Assembly (NCBI RefSeq): GCF_000281045.1
Contig: NW_008246074.1
Location: forward strand, 1,016,573-1,080,572
From: Saprolegnia diclina VS20
Lineage: Eukaryota > Oomycota > Saprolegniomycetes > Saprolegniales > Saprolegniaceae
Direction of reading: 5' to 3'
Length of the DNA: 64,000 nucleotides
Positions 1-10,357 of this stretch are shown here, piece after piece. The translations under genes were made by a program, and so were the position numbers. The notes under the pieces were generated by a model. It worked only from the letters and a program-made list of their open reading frames with translations. It searched no databases and had not been told where the DNA came from. Position 1 is the first letter of the stretch; each line of letters begins with the position of its first letter.

Positions 1-1844
1 TCAACTTTGACGCGCTGCCGTCGGCGTCGATCGAGGCGGAGATGAAGGAAGTGTCGTTCCGCCAGATCATGGAGCTCACCAAGCCGCAGCGCAAGTACCT
101 CATCGTCGGCTTCCTCGCGTGCTGCATCCAAGGCTTCTCGATGCCCGGCGTCGCGCTCATCATCTCGAACGTCATGTCGACAATGCAGAAGAACTACAAG
201 CTGTACATCGACACGAAGAAGCCCGAGTACCTCGACACGCTCTACACGGACGTCCGCGATCAAGCCGTCATCTTCATCGGCATTGCGGTCGCCATCTTCT
301 TTGTCTCGTACATCCAGACGTACACGTTCCGGTACATTGGCGAGAAGCTCACGACCCGGCTTCGCAACATGCACTTCCAGGCGCTCATGCGCCAGGACAT
401 TGGCTACTTTGACATGGACGGCCACACGACCGGCGCTTTGACAACCGACCTCTCGACGCACGCGACCAAGGTGGTTGCGATCGCCGGCGAGAACCAGTCA
501 CGCATCGTGCAGACGATCTTTACGTTCATCGCGGCCATGATCATCTCGTTTGGCCTTGGCAGCTGGCAGCTCACGCTCGTCATGCTCTGCGTGCTGCCGC
601 TCATGGTCATCGCCACGATGTTCCGCAGCCAGCAGATGAAGGGCCAGAAGGTCAGCGACAGCCTCACGCTCTCGGGCTCGGTGGCGACTGAAGCCATTGT
701 CAACGCCCGGACGGTGACCGCACTCGGCCTCCAAGAGACGCTTGCTGCCAAGTACGACGAAATGCTCGAGCAGCCAATGAAGGACGGCGTCCGCGAGTCG
801 CACATCAACGGCATCATGAACGGCTTCTCGACCTTCTCCATGTTTGCCGTCTACGCGCTGGTGTTCTGGTATGGCAACAAGCTCATCCAAGACGGCGCCA
901 TCAGCTTTGAAGAGATGATCCGCACGCTCATGGCCGTCATGATGGCAGCCCAAGGCATGGGCCAGACCGCCGGCTGGATGGGTGATACCGACTCGGCCAA
1001 GAAGGCGGCCAAGGAGATCTTCGCGATCGTCGAGCGCCAGCCCATCATCGACTCGTCCAAGGTCGACGAAGGCGTCGTGCCCAACTCGATCGAAGGCCGC
1101 ATCGTCTTCAAGGACGTCCAGTTCAACTACCCGACCCGCCCCAACATCCAAGTCCTCAAGCACTACGATTTGACGATCGAGCCGGGTCAGACGGTCGCGT
1201 TTTGCGGTCCCAGTGGCGGCGGCAAGAGCACGGTCGTCGCACTCCTCGAACGCTTCTACCAGCAACAAGCCGGCTCCATCACGCTCGACGGCCGCGAGCT
1301 CGCGACGCTCAACCTCCCGTGGCTGCGCAACCAGATCGGTCTCGTCGGCCAAGAGCCCGTCTTGTTTGTGGGCACGATCGCCGAGAACATTGCCGGCGGC
1401 CTCGCCAACATTGACAACGTGCCGGACCTCCAAGCGCGCGTGGAAGCGGCCGCCAAGATGGCGAACGCCCACAACTTCATCTCGCAGTTTCCCGACGGGT
1501 ACGAGACGCAAGTGGGTCTCAAAGGCGAGCAGCTCTCGGGCGGCCAGAAGCAGCGCATCGCGATCGCGCGTGCGATCATGAAGAACCCGTCGATTTTGCT
1601 ACTGGACGAAGCCACGTCGGCGCTCGACTCGGAGAGCGAAAAGGTCGTCCAAGAAGCGCTCGACAAGCTGCTGGCGGCCAAGGGCCGGACGACGATCGTG
1701 ATTGCGCACCGCCTCTCGACGATCCGGAACGCCGACAAGATCTGCGTCGTGAGCGGCGGCCGCATCGCAGAGCAAGGCACGCACGATGAGCTCATGCGTC
1801 TCAACGGCATCTACACGCACCTCGCGTCGCACAACCAGATTTAG
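1..1844 (+). CDS. ABC transporter, MDR/ABCB type, C-terminal half (5' partial)
   Basis: Membrane exporter that uses ATP hydrolysis to move lipophilic substrates, of the P-glycoprotein (ABCB) family. The frame is open from base 3 with no stop, so the gene enters from outside the window. What is visible is a second transmembrane domain followed by a nucleotide-binding domain. Counting from the first in-window Met (base 42), Walker A GPSGGGKST is near residue 388, the signature LSGGQKQR near residue 495, Walker B ILLLDEATSALD near residue 515, and the H-loop IVIAHRLSTI near residue 550. The stretch preceding the first helices (EVSFRQIMELTKPQ) resembles the linker before TMD2 of full-length MDR proteins, so a TMD1-NBD1 half probably lies upstream. 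A half-transporter cannot be excluded. No intron is seen in this part. Confidence 0.93.
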   Translation, partial: NFDALPSASIEAEMKEVSFRQIMELTKPQRKYLIVGFLACCIQGFSMPGVALIISNVMSTMQKNYKLYIDTKKPEYLDTLYTDVRDQAVIFIGIAVAIFFVSYIQTYTFRYIGEKLTTRLRNMHFQALMRQDIGYFDMDGHTTGALTTDLSTHATKVVAIAGENQSRIVQTIFTFIAAMIISFGLGSWQLTLVMLCVLPLMVIATMFRSQQMKGQKVSDSLTLSGSVATEAIVNARTVTALGLQETLAAKYDEMLEQPMKDGVRESHINGIMNGFSTFSMFAVYALVFWYGNKLIQDGAISFEEMIRTLMAVMMAAQGMGQTAGWMGDTDSAKKAAKEIFAIVERQPIIDSSKVDEGVVPNSIEGRIVFKDVQFNYPTRPNIQVLKHYDLTIEPGQTVAFCGPSGGGKSTVVALLERFYQQQAGSITLDGRELATLNLPWLRNQIGLVGQEPVLFVGTIAENIAGGLANIDNVPDLQARVEAAAKMANAHNFISQFPDGYETQVGLKGEQLSGGQKQRIAIARAIMKNPSILLLDEATSALDSESEKVVQEALDKLLAAKGRTTIVIAHRLSTIRNADKICVVSGGRIAEQGTHDELMRLNGIYTHLASHNQI

Positions 1845-2335
1845 GTTGCCACAACATGTGTCCTTTTTATTATAATCAAAGACTGAATTTGCACTTTTTG
1901 CTCAATTTGCCGTAGCAACCACTCCAACCTACAGCAGTCTAAAAAAAGCCGTTTCATGTCTACGGTTGAGTCTACGGTCGAGTCTACGAGTCTAGTCTTT
2001 TCGTGTTGGATGACGACAAAGGCCGGCGCTCACCAACGCAAATCGTCGCCTCGTCAAGGAAGGCTCAAGGAAGGCAAATCTCGGTGCTGTCGAGGTTGCT
2101 CCACAAGCCATTGCTGACTACCGGCACAGAACGTTATGCTGGTAGGGTTACCCCACGCTACCCAACCGTGGGCACTTCTCCATGGCCTCACGACGACGCT
2201 CGATTCAGAGTTGACACGACTGTAACATCGAGCACCTCGGTTTTGCGAGTCGCTCTTACTGTGCTCGCTACTGTGGTCGGATCATCGATGGAAAATAAAA
2301 CGTCTAAAAAAGTGGTGGATATTCAAGTTGCTACG
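1845..2335. other. Intergenic, convergent 3' ends; short GAGTCTACGGTC repeat
   Basis: Lies between the 3' ends of the ABC transporter and the DAHP synthase gene. A T-rich stretch follows the ABC stop. About three imperfect copies of a 12-nt unit (GAGTCTACGGTC) lie at roughly 1957-1997. I see no coding signal. Confidence 0.5.
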
Positions 2336-3989
2336 TTACTTTTGTGCTTGCTTGAGGTGCTTGGCAAGCAAGAACGCGACTTCCATGCTCTGGGCGTAGT
2401 TCATGCGCGGGTCGCACGCCGTCGTGTAGCGCGCCGTGAGGTCCGTCTCATCGAGCTGCTCCGGGCCGCCAATGCACTCGGTGACGTTCTCGCCCGTGAG
2501 TTCAAAGTGGACGCCGCCGAGGTGGCTGCCCTCGGCGACATGAATGTCGAGCGTTTGGCGCAACTCGGACAAAATCTACCGAGCTCAAATCAGTCCACGA
2601 GTTGCGTACACCATGCAAGATATCGTACCCGGCTGAACGGACGCGTCTTGTAGCCATTGTCGGTCGTAATCGTGTTGCCGTGGCACGGGTCGCAGGACCA
2701 GACGACCTTGAGCCCCGCGGCCTTGACGGCCTGGATGTGGGCCGGCAGCATCGAGGCGACTTTGGCGTCGCCGTACCGCGTGATCAACGTGATCTTGCCC
2801 GGCGTCGCCTCGGGATTCGGCCAGAGCTTGGTGATGAGCTCGACGAGCTCGGACGGGTGCATGCTCGGGCCGACCTTGACGCCGATCGGGTTGGCAATGC
2901 CACGAAAGTACTCGATGTGCGCGTGGTCGAGCTGCCGCGTGCGGTCGCCGATCCAAAGAAAGTCCGTGCCCATGTTGTAGTACTTGCCGTTGATTTTGCG
3001 CGTCATGGCCTCTTCGTACGCGAGGCCGAGGCCTTCGTGCGAGATGAAGAGGTCCATGGTCTTGAGGTTCATGTCGTAGCCGACGCCGCACGTATGCACA
3101 AAGTGCAAGCTGTCCTGGATCGCCGACACCATATGCGCATATTGCTCGGCGCGAATCGAGTTTTGGACAAACCCGAGGTCCCACTTGCCTGCATCGTGGA
3201 TGTCGGCAAATCCGCTGTCGAGAAGGAGCCGGCCATAGTTCATCGTGGCTAATGCAATAAAAAATGACAAAAATGACGAAAATCAAAACAAATGTACCGG
3301 CGCTGTGGTAGTAGCCTTCGAGAAGACGCGCCGGGTCCGGCGTCCGCTCATGCGCGCCGACGCCGTTGACATTTTCACCACGGAACGTGCACACTTCGAC
3401 TAGCCGACGTATTGGACAGCATGAGACAACGAGATGAGATCGGCGAGGCGTACCGCCGTCAATGATTTCAGTGGCTTGCGACCGCGGCTTGGCAAACTGA
3501 CCGGCCATACGCGCGACGCGGGTAGTTGGCATGCGGGCGCCCCACACGAGCACGAGGCTCATTTGCATCATGATGCGCAGCTTCTTCTCGATGACGTCGG
3601 GCTTGCAGTCGCGGAAGCTTTCGGCGCAGTCGCCACCCTGCAGCAGAAAGCGCTTGCCGTCCGCGACCTCGGCGAGCTGGTCGCGGAGACGCTCAATCTC
3701 TTGCACCGATACGAGCGGCGGCAGTGTCTTGACTACACCGCACTGCGTTAGCCGAGCGATTGCCAAGCAAGGGGCACGTACGCTTCTCGAGAGCCGTGTC
3801 GAGCGCCGCGGGGTCGGGGTACGTCGGCTGTTGCTTGATCGGGAACGTCCGCCACGAGCTCGGCGTCCACGCCGGCGGAACGTCGTCGGCGTCGTTCTCG
3901 GCAATGGCCCAGAAGCGCCGTTGGCGCGCCACGTCCTCCTTGGTCGTCGTCGTCGTCGTCGTCGTCGCTGCTGCTGTTGCTGCCTTCAT
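2336..3989 (-). CDS. Class II (plant-type) DAHP synthase, first step of the shikimate pathway
   Basis: Condenses phosphoenolpyruvate and erythrose 4-phosphate to 3-deoxy-D-arabino-heptulosonate 7-phosphate. About 475 residues in five exons. Diagnostic blocks read in order: LLQGGDCAESF (metal-binding Cys region), MAGQFAKPRS, GENVNG, DFLWIGDRTRQLDHAHIEY, RGIANPIGVKVGPSMHPSEL, DPCHGNT, KTRPF and GSHLGGVHFELTGENVTECI. Introns join cleanly: exon 1 ends at DTALEK, then LKTLPPLVS; IIDG then VEVCTFRGENV; HSA then ATMNYG; RPFSR then ILSELRQ. Introns are roughly 50-65 nt with GTAC donors and TAG acceptors. The start MKAATAAATTTT is the first Met that leaves a short Ala/Thr-rich leader before the conserved domain. 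The leader is not a clear plastid signal. An ATCCGGAT element lies 131 nt upstream. Confidence 0.92.
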
Positions 3990-5052
3990 GCTCGTCGGGC
4001 GGTAGAGTGTGAATGGGGTGAGGATCTTATAGCCCGCTGCCGACAGCTTATTCTTTTGGTCGCTTCGTGGTTGTGCAAACGTGTGCTTGGAATGTTCAAT
4101 TCGCTTCTTCCGGACGTTTATCCGGATGAATGCGCCATCCGACCAGCACGTGCAGGACATCATGCAGCTATATGTTGTCAACGGCGGATCTATGCATCCG
4201 GATACGAAAGCTTTGAATCCAGCAAGCACAGCCAATTTGTATCGATGGTCCGGATATGACTCGGTTGTGGGGACGACCAAATGAGACAGGTGCTGACGAC
4301 GACGTGGCGTCTCCGTCTCATGGTCGCCTGGTCAGGCGCTGACTCATGCCATCGCGGTTTGGATACTTGGATAGCAGGAAGCTTCCGCGGTCGTACGTTG
4401 TTTGGCCGGGAAGAGCCATCCACGGTATGCCCCTACTACTGCAATAGGAGTGCCATCGAACATTTAGTGGAGGGTCCTGTGGTGGACTTTGTCGTTGGGC
4501 AACGTCCTCGAACTGTAGAACAGAACATCAGCCGCGCCTCAGTTGGCACCGAGTCGCTTCGAAAGGACACTGCTAGATGGCGTATGCTCCATGGCACAAG
4601 ACTGGTGGCGCTTTTCTTGGGCCCCACCATCGAGCGCAACCGATTGATCCGTCAAGATCAAGGGAATAAGACTATTTCCTTGGCCAAGATGCAGTTGCAC
4701 TTCCAGTCGACCGCCTTTGGTACGGTCGGCGGAGACCTGCCCATGGTTCGCAGGAGCGAGTAGGTAGTACGGAGCTCAAGCCCGTGTTTGCAGTCTCTTT
4801 TTTCCCACTCCTATGAGCGGTGGCAATGGAACCACCGAGTCGGTGCTCGATGGAACCCAACTCATCTCTGCGCCGAATCTATGCTACAAACTAACTGAAT
4901 TATTGTTTGGCACTGCTATAAGGGTAGTACGGACGCCTACGACCGAGAAGAGACGACGCACTGGCATCAGTGCAGTGACGAGTGGCAGCCATGTGCGTCG
5001 CGGCTTGGGTCCTCACCGTGGTCAAGCGAGTGATCCATGCAATCGCTTGGTC
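3990..5052. other. Intergenic region upstream of DAHP synthase; three CCGGAT elements, no gene recognised
   Basis: Several open frames up to 160 codons exist (for example 4281-4763 on the plus strand), but none shows family resemblance or the strong codon bias of neighbouring genes. The part nearest 3989 carries ATCCGGAT at 4120-4127 and 4196-4203 and TCCGGATA at 4249-4256. These may belong to the DAHP synthase promoter or to an unrecognised gene. Confidence 0.4.
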
Positions 5053-5508
5053 CTAGTCGTCAAAGTCGAACGAGAGAAGCTTGGCGTCCTTGACAGCCTT
5101 GCGCTTCTTCTTCGCAGGCTTGGCGTTGTCGTCCTTGTCTTTCTTGGTGGTCGAGAACGACAGCGGCGCCTTTCGCTTGGGCTTGGCGGCTATTGCGTCG
5201 CTCGCGCTCTCCTCGGTCGGCTCGTTCTTTTCTTTCTCGGCAGCTTCGTACGCTGCGATGGCCTCTTTCTGCACGTCGTCGAGCTCCTCCTCGTCGTCGT
5301 CGTCCGGAATCGGGTTGGGCCGCTTCAAGGCCAAGCTCGCCTCGTGGTCGAGCGCAACGGGGTCTTGAAACGACTGGAGGAACTTTGGCACGTTGCGCGT
5401 GAACGTTAGCCCCGGCCCGCCGCCCTTGCGCACCTCGGCCCCGCGGCCACGGGCGCCGCCGCCCTCGGGCTCGAGCCCCTCGAAGCTCTTGTCGTCTCGC
5501 CAAGACAT
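5053..5508 (-). CDS. DUF4604 family protein (KIAA1143-like)
   Basis: A 151-residue, highly charged, low-complexity protein in one exon. It has the hallmarks of the DUF4604/KIAA1143 family: a short N-terminal block with KFLQSFQ, an acidic middle (PDDDDEEELDDVQKEAIAAY), a Lys-rich tail and the terminal LLSFDFDD, matching the conserved LLSF(D/N) end of the family. The function of this family is unknown to me; the basic tail suggests a nuclear protein. The start MSWRDDKSF is the first Met. Its promoter is shared with the TIP30-like gene (start codons 91 nt apart) and carries an ATCCGGAT element at 5553-5560, 44 nt upstream. Confidence 0.8.
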   Translation of the reverse strand: MSWRDDKSFEGLEPEGGGARGRGAEVRKGGGPGLTFTRNVPKFLQSFQDPVALDHEASLALKRPNPIPDDDDEEELDDVQKEAIAAYEAAEKEKNEPTEESASDAIAAKPKRKAPLSFSTTKKDKDDNAKPAKKKRKAVKDAKLLSFDFDD

Positions 5509-5552
5509 GCGTGCCAGTTTGAAACATCCCAGTATGTTTTAAACAGCTAGCT

Positions 5553-5573
5553 ATCCGGATACAATAACCGGAT
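5553..5573. promoter_or_regulatory. CCGGAT element pair in the DUF4604/TIP30-like divergent promoter
   Basis: TATCCGGATA at 5552-5561 and ACCGGAT at 5567-5573 lie between two divergent start codons, 44 nt from one (5508) and 26 nt from the other (5600). The motif recurs in front of other genes in this window. Its function is inferred from position only. Confidence 0.5.
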
Positions 5574-5599
5574 CAGACACGCCGAAATCCAAATTTGCC

Positions 5600-6438
5600 A
5601 TGGCCGAGTACACAGCGCTCGTTGTCGGCGCGACAGGCGCGATCGGCCGCGAGGTCGTCAAGCAGCTCGCCGCGTCTGTGCGCTGCACGCAAGTCGTCGC
5701 GCTCTCTCGTCGGGCGATGGACGCGTCGGCGCTAGCGGCGGCCTTTCCCGGCGCGGCCGCGAACAAGATCCGAGTCCACGTCGTCGACTACGACCATCTC
5801 CAGCCGGCCGACGTCGCGGGCCATGGCGCCACCGCCACGTTCTGCTGCCTTGGCACGACGCGCAAAGGTATGCGCGCTGGCGTGGACGAAGTCTGACATG
5901 CGTGTAGATGCTGGGTCGGACGAAGCCTTCCGCAAAGGTGCACCCTCGCTGCATCTCGTCATGGCAAATGTGTCATCTTGACTGTCTAGTCGACTTGACG
6001 TACGTGGAAAACATTGGCAAGCTTGCAAAGGACGCCAACCTCCCGTACTTTGCCTTGGTATCGGCCTCGGTACGCTCCTGGGACTCCAAGTACCTCGACA
6101 ACGACTAAGTAGAATGCCAACGCGGCCTCGTGGTTCCTGTACCCCAAAACGAAGGGCCTCGCAGAAGACGCCATCAAGGCGCTCAGTTTTCCTCGCACGA
6201 CGATCGCTCAACCTGGCTTGTTGCAGCGCGGCGACCTCTCGCGTTTCGTGGAGCGCGTTGGGCACTGTGTTCTCCCGTCAGTACGTCACCAACAATCCAA
6301 AAGCTATGTTCATCTCTGCACATACATTAGGTGTCGGTGGCTGCAGTCGCCAAGGCCATGGTCACAGACTACGAGACCAATGGCGCGACCCCCGGACTCA
6401 CAATCCTCGCGCACAACGACATGAAAGCTTTCGAGTAG
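5600..6438 (+). CDS. NAD(P)-binding oxidoreductase of the HTATIP2/TIP30 type
   Basis: Atypical short-chain dehydrogenase of about 213 residues in five exons. The N-terminal dinucleotide-binding motif is VVGATGAIGREVVKQL. The conserved FCCLGTTRK follows, then (after splicing) DAGSDEAFRKVDLTYVENIGKLAKDANLPYFALVSAS as separate exon pieces, then the catalytic-type YPKTKGLAEDAI (YxxxK) and RTTIAQPGLL, which correspond to the YxxxKGxxE and RPG blocks of TIP30. Introns follow CLGTTRK, EAFRK, LVSAS and HCVLPS, each about 40-60 nt. The mammalian protein is an apoptosis and import regulator; the fungal and protist role is unclear. The length is slightly below the human protein (242). Confidence 0.85.
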
Positions 6439-6849
6439 AGCAAAAAGCTCACTTTCACGGTTGCTACCCTTCACACTGTATGACCTAAGCAATTGCGTTT
6501 ATATGGTTGCTCTCGAGTGTGCTAGCACGTTCGAAGGAGAAGAGCTTTGCGCGATTTCGGTAGGATGCAGAGCGATTTCGAGCACTGTAACGACAGCATC
6601 GGACTCGCCGCTTCATTTCCTACTAATTTACTTGAAAATGGCGAGCGAGTGCTGTTGGCGGCCGACGTCTCGATGTCCGCAAGATGTGAGATGCAGGCAA
6701 TACTGTCGGTACCGCACGGTACACTGCGTCGAATGCTACAGCGACGACGCGGTCTCGCTACGTTTTGAGTATCAATGTATCACGGCCGAGCACATGTCCT
6801 GGCATTGGCGCGACGAGGATGAGAATGGAAGCATGTATCTACTTCGCGT
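6439..6849. other. Intergenic, no gene recognised
   Basis: Open frames up to 132 codons (6461-6859, plus) show no recognisable family or domain. It ends where the duplicated segment begins. Confidence 0.4.
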
Positions 6850-7474
6850 ATACGAGTAGCATCATTATATTTACTGGGAGTACTACTACAGTGCTACTAC
6901 TACCATAGGGAGACGACGAGAGACGACAACTCGTCGCGGTGGGGGCCTTGAGATGGAAACCATTCTGAGATGTACTAGCTCCAGAACGAGCACCAGAAGC
7001 AAGCTCCGATCATGATGGCTTGGAGCAAGCGACGTCATCAGACGAAGAATACCGGCTGCCACAACAACATCGTCGGCGAGGACGATGAATCAAGCGCCGC
7101 AAAGCGCAGTCTCCTGCTTGGCTGTCTGTCGAGCAGGAGAGCTCGCGGGAAACGACCAACACTCTGTCATTTCAGCCAATCCGCGCCGACTGTCCTGACG
7201 ATCCACCGAATCCGGATCCGGTTCGCTGGCAAAGCGGCTCGCCACAGTCGTCCTCGCCAGCTCCAGCTCCAGCTCTAGCATGCAAGACGTCGACGCCGCC
7301 ACCGAGCCGTACGAGGCCGCGCGCAACCTCCTCGCGGGGACGAAGCGCTACACCTACGTCAGCCAGGAGCTGCTCGCAGCCGGCTACGTCCCGAGCCTCC
7401 CAGTCGCCCGGTTTCGACTCGCACTCGAACCACTGCTGCATCAGCGACCCCGTCGTCTCGATGCTGCAGCGCTA
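6850..7474 (+). repeat. Inverted segmental duplicate, copy A (partner at 58617-59233)
   Basis: From ATACGAGTAGCATCATTAT at 6850 to GCTGCAGCGCTA near 7474 this segment matches the reverse complement of 58617-59233. It is near-identical over most of its length, for example the shared stretch from the GGGAGACGACGAG block to the start codon at 7280. It covers about 430 nt upstream of that start codon plus the first 195 nt of coding sequence. Homology stops abruptly on both sides. Small indels sit near 6870-6905 and 7400-7450. Confidence 0.9.
7210..7223. promoter_or_regulatory. ATCCGGAT element upstream of the oxygenase-like gene
   Basis: ATCCGGATCCGGTT lies 57-70 nt upstream of the start codon at 7280, and is kept in the inverted duplicate (near 58871-58884). 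It is the same palindrome seen before other start codons in this window. Confidence 0.5.
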
Positions 7475-9904
7475 CCCGTCGGGCGGTCGGGCGTCGTCCC
7501 TGCTCAAAATGTGCAGAAGGACCACGGCGCGTCGATCGCGTCCATGCGGCGGGACGCTCATCCTGCGTCGATCGAAGCTGCCTTAATCGTCCACTTCGAG
7601 ACGTACGGGCTTGCACCCGTGCTCTCGCACATCGCTGTCGGCAGCGCCTCGTCGACACCTCTCTTGACACCGACAGTTCCGACGAAGTGCAGCTTTGGGA
7701 CGCTCCTCGTCGTCTTGCCGACGCATCATCATGGCGGCCAAGTGACGGCCACGTACATGGGCTTCTCGAAAGCGCTGGTCACGGATGCGACAAGCGCCAC
7801 GTACGCGGTGGTGCACCGCGGCGCCTCCTTGTCAGTCACGCCCGTCAAGATCGGGCACGTGGTCATTGCCGTCTTTGACTCGTTGACCAGCGCCCGCCGC
7901 GCAACGAGCCCCCTCTCTCGCGCGCGTTTGAGGCCACGGTGGCGGCTTTGATCGACGTGGCGTCAGCGCCTTCGGTCGTCCATGACATGATCGGCTTCGC
8001 GGTCCATGCCGGCGCTGCTCTCGAATATCTTTGCCTTCCGCACCACCTTTCTCAAGATACGGCGTTCCTGGCGGCGCAATTCGAGTCCAAGGCCTTTGAT
8101 GTTGCCGCTGTGCTCGTGTACCCGCGCCTCGGCAACACCGGCGCGTCTTCTTTCCAAATTCTTCGTGGAACGATGCACCCGGCGCTGGGGCTCGAGCCCA
8201 ACGTGATAGCGCACCTTGTGTACCGAAAGGTGCCGGTCTTCCTCCGCAACCTCGCTCAAGAGCCGAGTGACACGGAGCCGAAGGTATGTCTCGTCTCTTG
8301 GCCCACGGCTCATCCCGCGTGCTCGGCGTCCATGCAAGCGTCGCCTCTCTCGGGGTCATTCCCGACATTGGGCTTCGCCGTCGCTGCCTCGAGAACATGC
8401 TTGGTGGCGCTTCGTACACGTGCAACGAGTATGATTGCCCGGGGATCTTCTTCTCGGCCGACCTTGGTCGCCAAGTGAACGGCTTTGGCGACATTGGCCT
8501 CGTCAAGCGCTTCTGGGCCAAGCGCGCGACCGTGGTTTGCATGAATCACCTCCATCTCTTCGCGTCGACGATCCAGCGTGCGTTCGAGCTCTTTGGCGTC
8601 GACGCCCTCATGCCGGCGCTCGAAGCGCTCCTCTCGAGCTGGCAAGTGACGTGGGCCCACTTTGCGAGCAGTGTTCGACTCGTGGCGAGCCTTGTGGGAG
8701 TCTCGGGCAAGGCTGTCTGCTCACGCGTCCCGCTCTCGGCTCCGGAGGCATCGCGCCTCTACAGGAGTATCTTCCCCAACACGTCGCCACGATGACACTG
8801 GACTACGAGGACTCGAAGGAGCTCATGCAGGTGGCACTCGCGAACGCCGTGCGCCTCGAGTCGTACCTCTTTGACGATCCGCTGCACGGCAAGATGCCCC
8901 GGAGCTCAATATGCACGTGTACGCGTACCGCGCGCCGTTGTGCTTGGAAACGCTCGTCATCAAGGAGACCAAGATTGTCTTCCACCCGTGGACTTGGCGC
9001 CGACCCAAGTGCCATGGCTCGACGCGCTCTTGCAGGCCACCACCACGAGCGACGAGATTGAGCCCTTCGACGTCGACGGCGACAGCGTGGATACGGGTGA
9101 CGAGTGCGACGTCCAGGTCGTCGCCAGCCATGCGGCCAACGTGCTTTGCGCCTTCCACGCCGTGGACGCACTCGACGCGGAGACGCTCACGCGCATCTTG
9201 GTCATGGCGCGCCGCGCGGCGTCGGAAGCACTCGCTCTCTTCTTGGATGCGGTGGCGGCGGATGCGGCGCTACTTCAACCTCGTGCGTCCGCGTTTGGTC
9301 GACTTCAACGAGGTGGAGCTGCGCGACTTGGTACTGAACTAAAAAATGCATACGATCGAGATGCTCGCGCGCTGGTCGGCTAGACCCTCTGCGTGCTTTG
9401 ATTTTGCACCGGGACAACGACCCGGACCTGCACCGCGCCTTCGAGCATCGCCTGCAGCAAGCGACGACGCCATTCGACCGAGAGCTCGCGCGTACGACCC
9501 TTCGCACTCTTGCAGCCGAGGACAACGCAATGCAAAACGAGTTGGTGGCCGTAGTTGACGTCGCATTTGAGACTGGCAGCGACGACTGCGAGAGCTTTGA
9601 CAAGTGGCTTCGCTCGCCGACGATGGTGACGAGGAGCAACCCATCGCCAGTGTGCGCCACCATTCGAGTGTTTGCGGCGGCCCACGCACATGTGCTCGAC
9701 ACGATCGACATGCACGACACGGTTGTCGTGACCAAGCGGCTGCCCCAGCACGAGCGCCGTGATCAAGCTGCGATCATGATGCTTTGGCTCCAGCGCCGCC
9801 TCGCCGAAGACGACCACGCGCGCCGCCACGCCAACACCGTTGATGGCAACACCGTCAACGACGACGACGACGAGCCCGCACCCAAGCGCCTCAAGTCGTC
9901 GTAG
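7280..9904 (+). pseudogene. Frame-broken gene resembling 2OG-Fe(II) oxygenase-like proteins
   Basis: Begins MQDVDAATEPYEAARNLLAG and ends in an acidic, Lys-rich tail (DDDDEPAPKRLKSS). A central block FGTLLVVLPTHHHGGQVT followed by SVTPVKIGHVVIAVFD resembles the FGTLVVxLPSxHxGGxL and VTSGxRVxLxYxL blocks of oomycete and fungal 2OG-Fe(II) oxygenase-like proteins. The iron-binding HxD that should precede it is not evident in this frame. Coding resemblance continues to 9904 but switches frame several times without usable splice sites: near 7400-7450, near 8900 in a run of C, near 8983, near 9270, and around 9330-9400. Either this is a decayed gene or the assembly has indel errors. The fold assignment rests on one block and is tentative. 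Confidence 0.4.
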
Positions 9905-10357
9905 CTGCTTCCGTCGCAGTCGCTTCTTCCTTCTCGTTTCAGTGTGCATGTCCAGCCTCGTACAAGTGCGTCGTACCGATCAATCTAAGTCATTTGCCTT
10001 GGACGCTTCTTGAACTTACTGTCCGGATGCGCCTCATCTCGGAAGGTACTAGGCGTGGTCCCGGTCCTTCGGAGCAGTGAAAGCCCGTGGGTCCTCCGTC
10101 AACGAGCTCTGACAACTTGCATCGTTGCTACCGGTAGCTGCATCGCCAGTCAGATCTTTGACCCGAGCGCCCTCGACAAGCCAAGCTCATTGCACAAGGA
10201 ACTCGTATCACAAGGGCATCGCGTGATGGGCCACTGCAAATGAAGCAGGTTTCTGACTGATCAACGCACCAAAACGTGTGTATACATTATCACCACACTT
10301 CGCGATCACAACTTGGCGGCTTGGCGAAAGTACGCTTCGTGACGGACATAGCTGGGG
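9905..10357. other. Intergenic, convergent ends
   Basis: Lies between the end of the oxygenase-like gene and the 3' end of the hydroxyacid oxidase gene. An isolated TCCGGATG occurs near 10022. No coding signal is seen. Confidence 0.4.

Noticed and set aside
498-1511. Long antisense frame inside the ABC transporter
   Set aside because: It is a by-product of strong third-position GC bias in the real gene; no domain is visible. The same applies to the long antisense frames inside CCT5 and RDR.
4281-4763. 160-codon open frame upstream of DAHP synthase
   Set aside because: Composition is unlike neighbouring genes, no domain resemblance, and overlapping frames on the other strand are similar in length.
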